Source: Lentimicrobium sp. (GTDB lineage Bacteria > Bacteroidota > Bacteroidia > Bacteroidales > Lentimicrobiaceae). From it: a stretch of DNA of 7,469 bases. The DNA lies in NCBI GenBank assembly GCA_013336205.1, contig JAAXUD010000122.1, positions 1-7,469 of the forward strand. The letters are read 5' to 3'. The notes beneath the pieces are model-generated. The model ran no database searches. It saw only the letters and a program-made list of their open reading frames with translations, and had not been told where the DNA came from. Made by a program: the position numbers and the translations under genes. Below are positions 6,457-7,469 of the stretch, piece after piece. Position 1 is the stretch's first letter. The number at the start of each line of letters is the position of its first letter.

Positions 6457-7032
6457 TCAGAAAACCTGTTTTTTCTTAGCCATTGGATAAATCATCTTAT
6501 AATCAGTCTTTATCAGGCCTTTTGAAATATCACCGAGTTTGCGTTTCAGCATCATTTTCCGGAGCGGATTTATCAGATCAACAAATAAAATGCCGTCAAG
6601 ATGATCGTATTCATGCTGAATTACCCTGGCAAGTACCCCGGTGATACGATCATCATGAAAATTGAAATTCTCATCATAATACTGAATCCGCAAATCAGGT
6701 TTACGCAAAACATCTTCCCTGATTTCAGGAATACTGAGGCAACCTTCATTAAATGCCCATTCATCGCCCGTTTCTTCAACAATTCTGGCATTTATAAAAA
6801 CCTTCTTCAGGTCTTTTTCGCCCGGAAAATCATCGGCATACGGGGTCGCGTCAATCACAAAAAGGCGGATGCTCCGGTTTACCTGCGGTGCGGCCAGGCC
6901 AACACCATTGGATGAATACATTGTTTCAAACATATCATTGATAAACTGATCCAGGCCCGGATAATCCTTATCAATGTCATCGGCAATTTTACGTAAAGTA
7001 GGATGCCCGTATGCAATAACTGGTAAAACCAT
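6457..7032 (-). CDS. def: Peptide deformylase
   Basis: This is a complete 191-residue metalloenzyme that removes the formyl group from the initiator methionine of nascent proteins at the ribosome. The three diagnostic motifs are intact: GVGLAAPQ (43-50), EGCLS (96-100) with the metal ligand Cys98, and QHEYDHLDG (139-147) with ligands His140 and His144 and the catalytic Glu141. The length fits Bacteroidota deformylases. The C-terminal tail KKKQVF is basic. The ATG start gives the normal N-terminus MVLPVIAYGHPTLRKIA. The gene follows ruvX by 62 nt with no recognisable promoter box between them, so the two are probably co-transcribed. There is no Shine-Dalgarno sequence. Nothing is missing. Confidence 0.97.
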   Translation of the reverse strand: MVLPVIAYGHPTLRKIADDIDKDYPGLDQFINDMFETMYSSNGVGLAAPQVNRSIRLFVIDATPYADDFPGEKDLKKVFINARIVEETGDEWAFNEGCLSIPEIREDVLRKPDLRIQYYDENFNFHDDRITGVLARVIQHEYDHLDGILFVDLINPLRKMMLKRKLGDISKGLIKTDYKMIYPMAKKKQVF

Positions 7033-7058
7033 AGTTAAAAAACGTTTAATCTTTATTT

Positions 7059-7085
7059 AAATCCCTTAACACTAAATCGGGATTT
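7059..7085. repeat. Inverted repeat between ruvX and def
   Basis: AAATCCC (7059-7065) and GGGATTT (7079-7085) form a 7-bp stem around a 13-nt loop, with a partly wobble-paired extension. In the minus-strand transcript it lies after the ruvX stop and before def, but is followed by AAATAAAG rather than a U-tract, so it is not a standard intrinsic terminator. It could stabilise the upstream mRNA end or attenuate read-through. It may also be a chance pairing. Confidence 0.3.
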
Positions 7086-7094
7086 GATTTTTCA

Positions 7095-7469
7095 TTATCT
7101 GAAACCTGATGACCTTGTTTCCAGAAAAGACTGCAGCATTATCGTTGCACTCACTGTATCCACCAAAGCTTTGTTCTGTCGGTCTTTTTTTCTGGCTCCT
7201 GACTCAAGAATAGTACGTTGAGCCATCAGCGAGGTAAACCGTTCATCAACCCTTGCTACTTTAATTTGTGGAAACTCTTTAACAAGCAGACGTACAAATG
7301 GTTCGATGTATTTAACCGATTCAGAGGGTTGATTGTTCATCTGCCTTGGTTCTCCAACCAGAAACAATTCCACATTCTCCTTACTGAGATAATCCTTCAG
7401 AAAAGAAATAATATCCTTCGAATGCACGGTTGTAAGCGAAGTTGCTATTATCTGATCAACATCAGTAAC
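7095..7469 (-). CDS. ruvX: RuvX/YqgF-family Holliday junction resolvase-like protein (start cut by the right edge)
   Basis: The frame is open from the right edge to a TAA at 7095-7097, giving 124 residues. A GTG at 7425-7427 could be mistaken for the start, but the 14 codons before it read VTDVDQIIATSLTTV, which is typical of the family, so the true start lies beyond the window. The missing part is about 15-20 residues and would carry the first catalytic aspartate (the DYG motif). Visible hallmarks are LVGEPRQMNNQPSES, VDERFTS with the second acidic site, and NKALVDTVSATIMLQSFLE with the last aspartate. YqgF/RuvX proteins have an RNase H-like fold and are linked to 16S rRNA 5'-end processing and to junction or nucleic-acid cleavage; which applies here is unknown. 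The next gene on the same strand is def. Confidence 0.93.
   Translation of the reverse strand, partial: VTDVDQIIATSLTTVHSKDIISFLKDYLSKENVELFLVGEPRQMNNQPSESVKYIEPFVRLLVKEFPQIKVARVDERFTSLMAQRTILESGARKKDRQNKALVDTVSATIMLQSFLETRSSGFR

Noticed and set aside
6311..6459. Direct repeat CTGATCA at both ends of the def-lipoprotein spacer (6311-6317 and 6453-6459) as a target-site duplication
   Set aside because: A 7-bp repeat within about 150 nt is likely by chance, one copy overlaps the def stop codon, and there are no terminal inverted repeats.
7425..7427. GTG as the start of ruvX
   Set aside because: The frame continues upstream to the window edge with clear RuvX sequence (VTDVDQIIATSLTTV), so this is an internal valine.

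Overview
The window looks like ordinary chromosomal DNA from a member of the Bacteroidota, probably an environmental or anaerobic Bacteroidales-like lineage. Three things point there. The proteins RuvX, Def, TpiA and PrmA have Bacteroidota-style sequences. The gene order folP / cdaA facing DUF1599 - DoxX - tpiA is one I recall from that phylum. Nearly all starts lack a Shine-Dalgarno sequence and have A/T-rich leaders. Genus-level placement is not possible from this alone.

Layout, left to right. (1) Positions 1-3976 hold a minus-strand operon read right to left: a duplicated-DUF1599 protein, a DoxX/MauE-type membrane protein with a thioredoxin-like tail, a DppB-type ABC permease, tpiA, and the 5' part of prmA, which runs off the left edge. 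Gaps are 8 to 48 nt, so the five genes are probably co-transcribed. (2) A 41-nt divergent gap (3977-4017) separates this from a plus-strand pair, folP (dihydropteroate synthase) and cdaA (membrane diadenylate cyclase), 21 nt apart. (3) cdaA converges, 23 nt apart, on a second minus-strand group read right to left: ruvX (truncated by the right edge), def, and a TPR lipoprotein gene. A 154-nt AT-rich spacer between def and the lipoprotein gene carries a short CGCAAAG-type tandem repeat and small palindromes.

Functionally this is housekeeping: glycolysis (TpiA), folate synthesis (FolP), c-di-AMP second-messenger synthesis (CdaA), N-terminal protein maturation (Def), rRNA processing or nuclease function (RuvX) and ribosomal protein methylation (PrmA). 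The less understood proteins are the DUF1599 protein, the DoxX-thioredoxin protein, the orphan ABC permease and the TPR lipoprotein. I found no transposase, phage gene, CRISPR array, toxin-antitoxin pair, tRNA or rRNA, and no gene-free stretch longer than 300 nt. I see no convincing new multi-gene system. The most curious items are the conserved but uncharacterised DUF1599 / DoxX-Trx / permease trio upstream of tpiA, and the CGCAAAG repeat.
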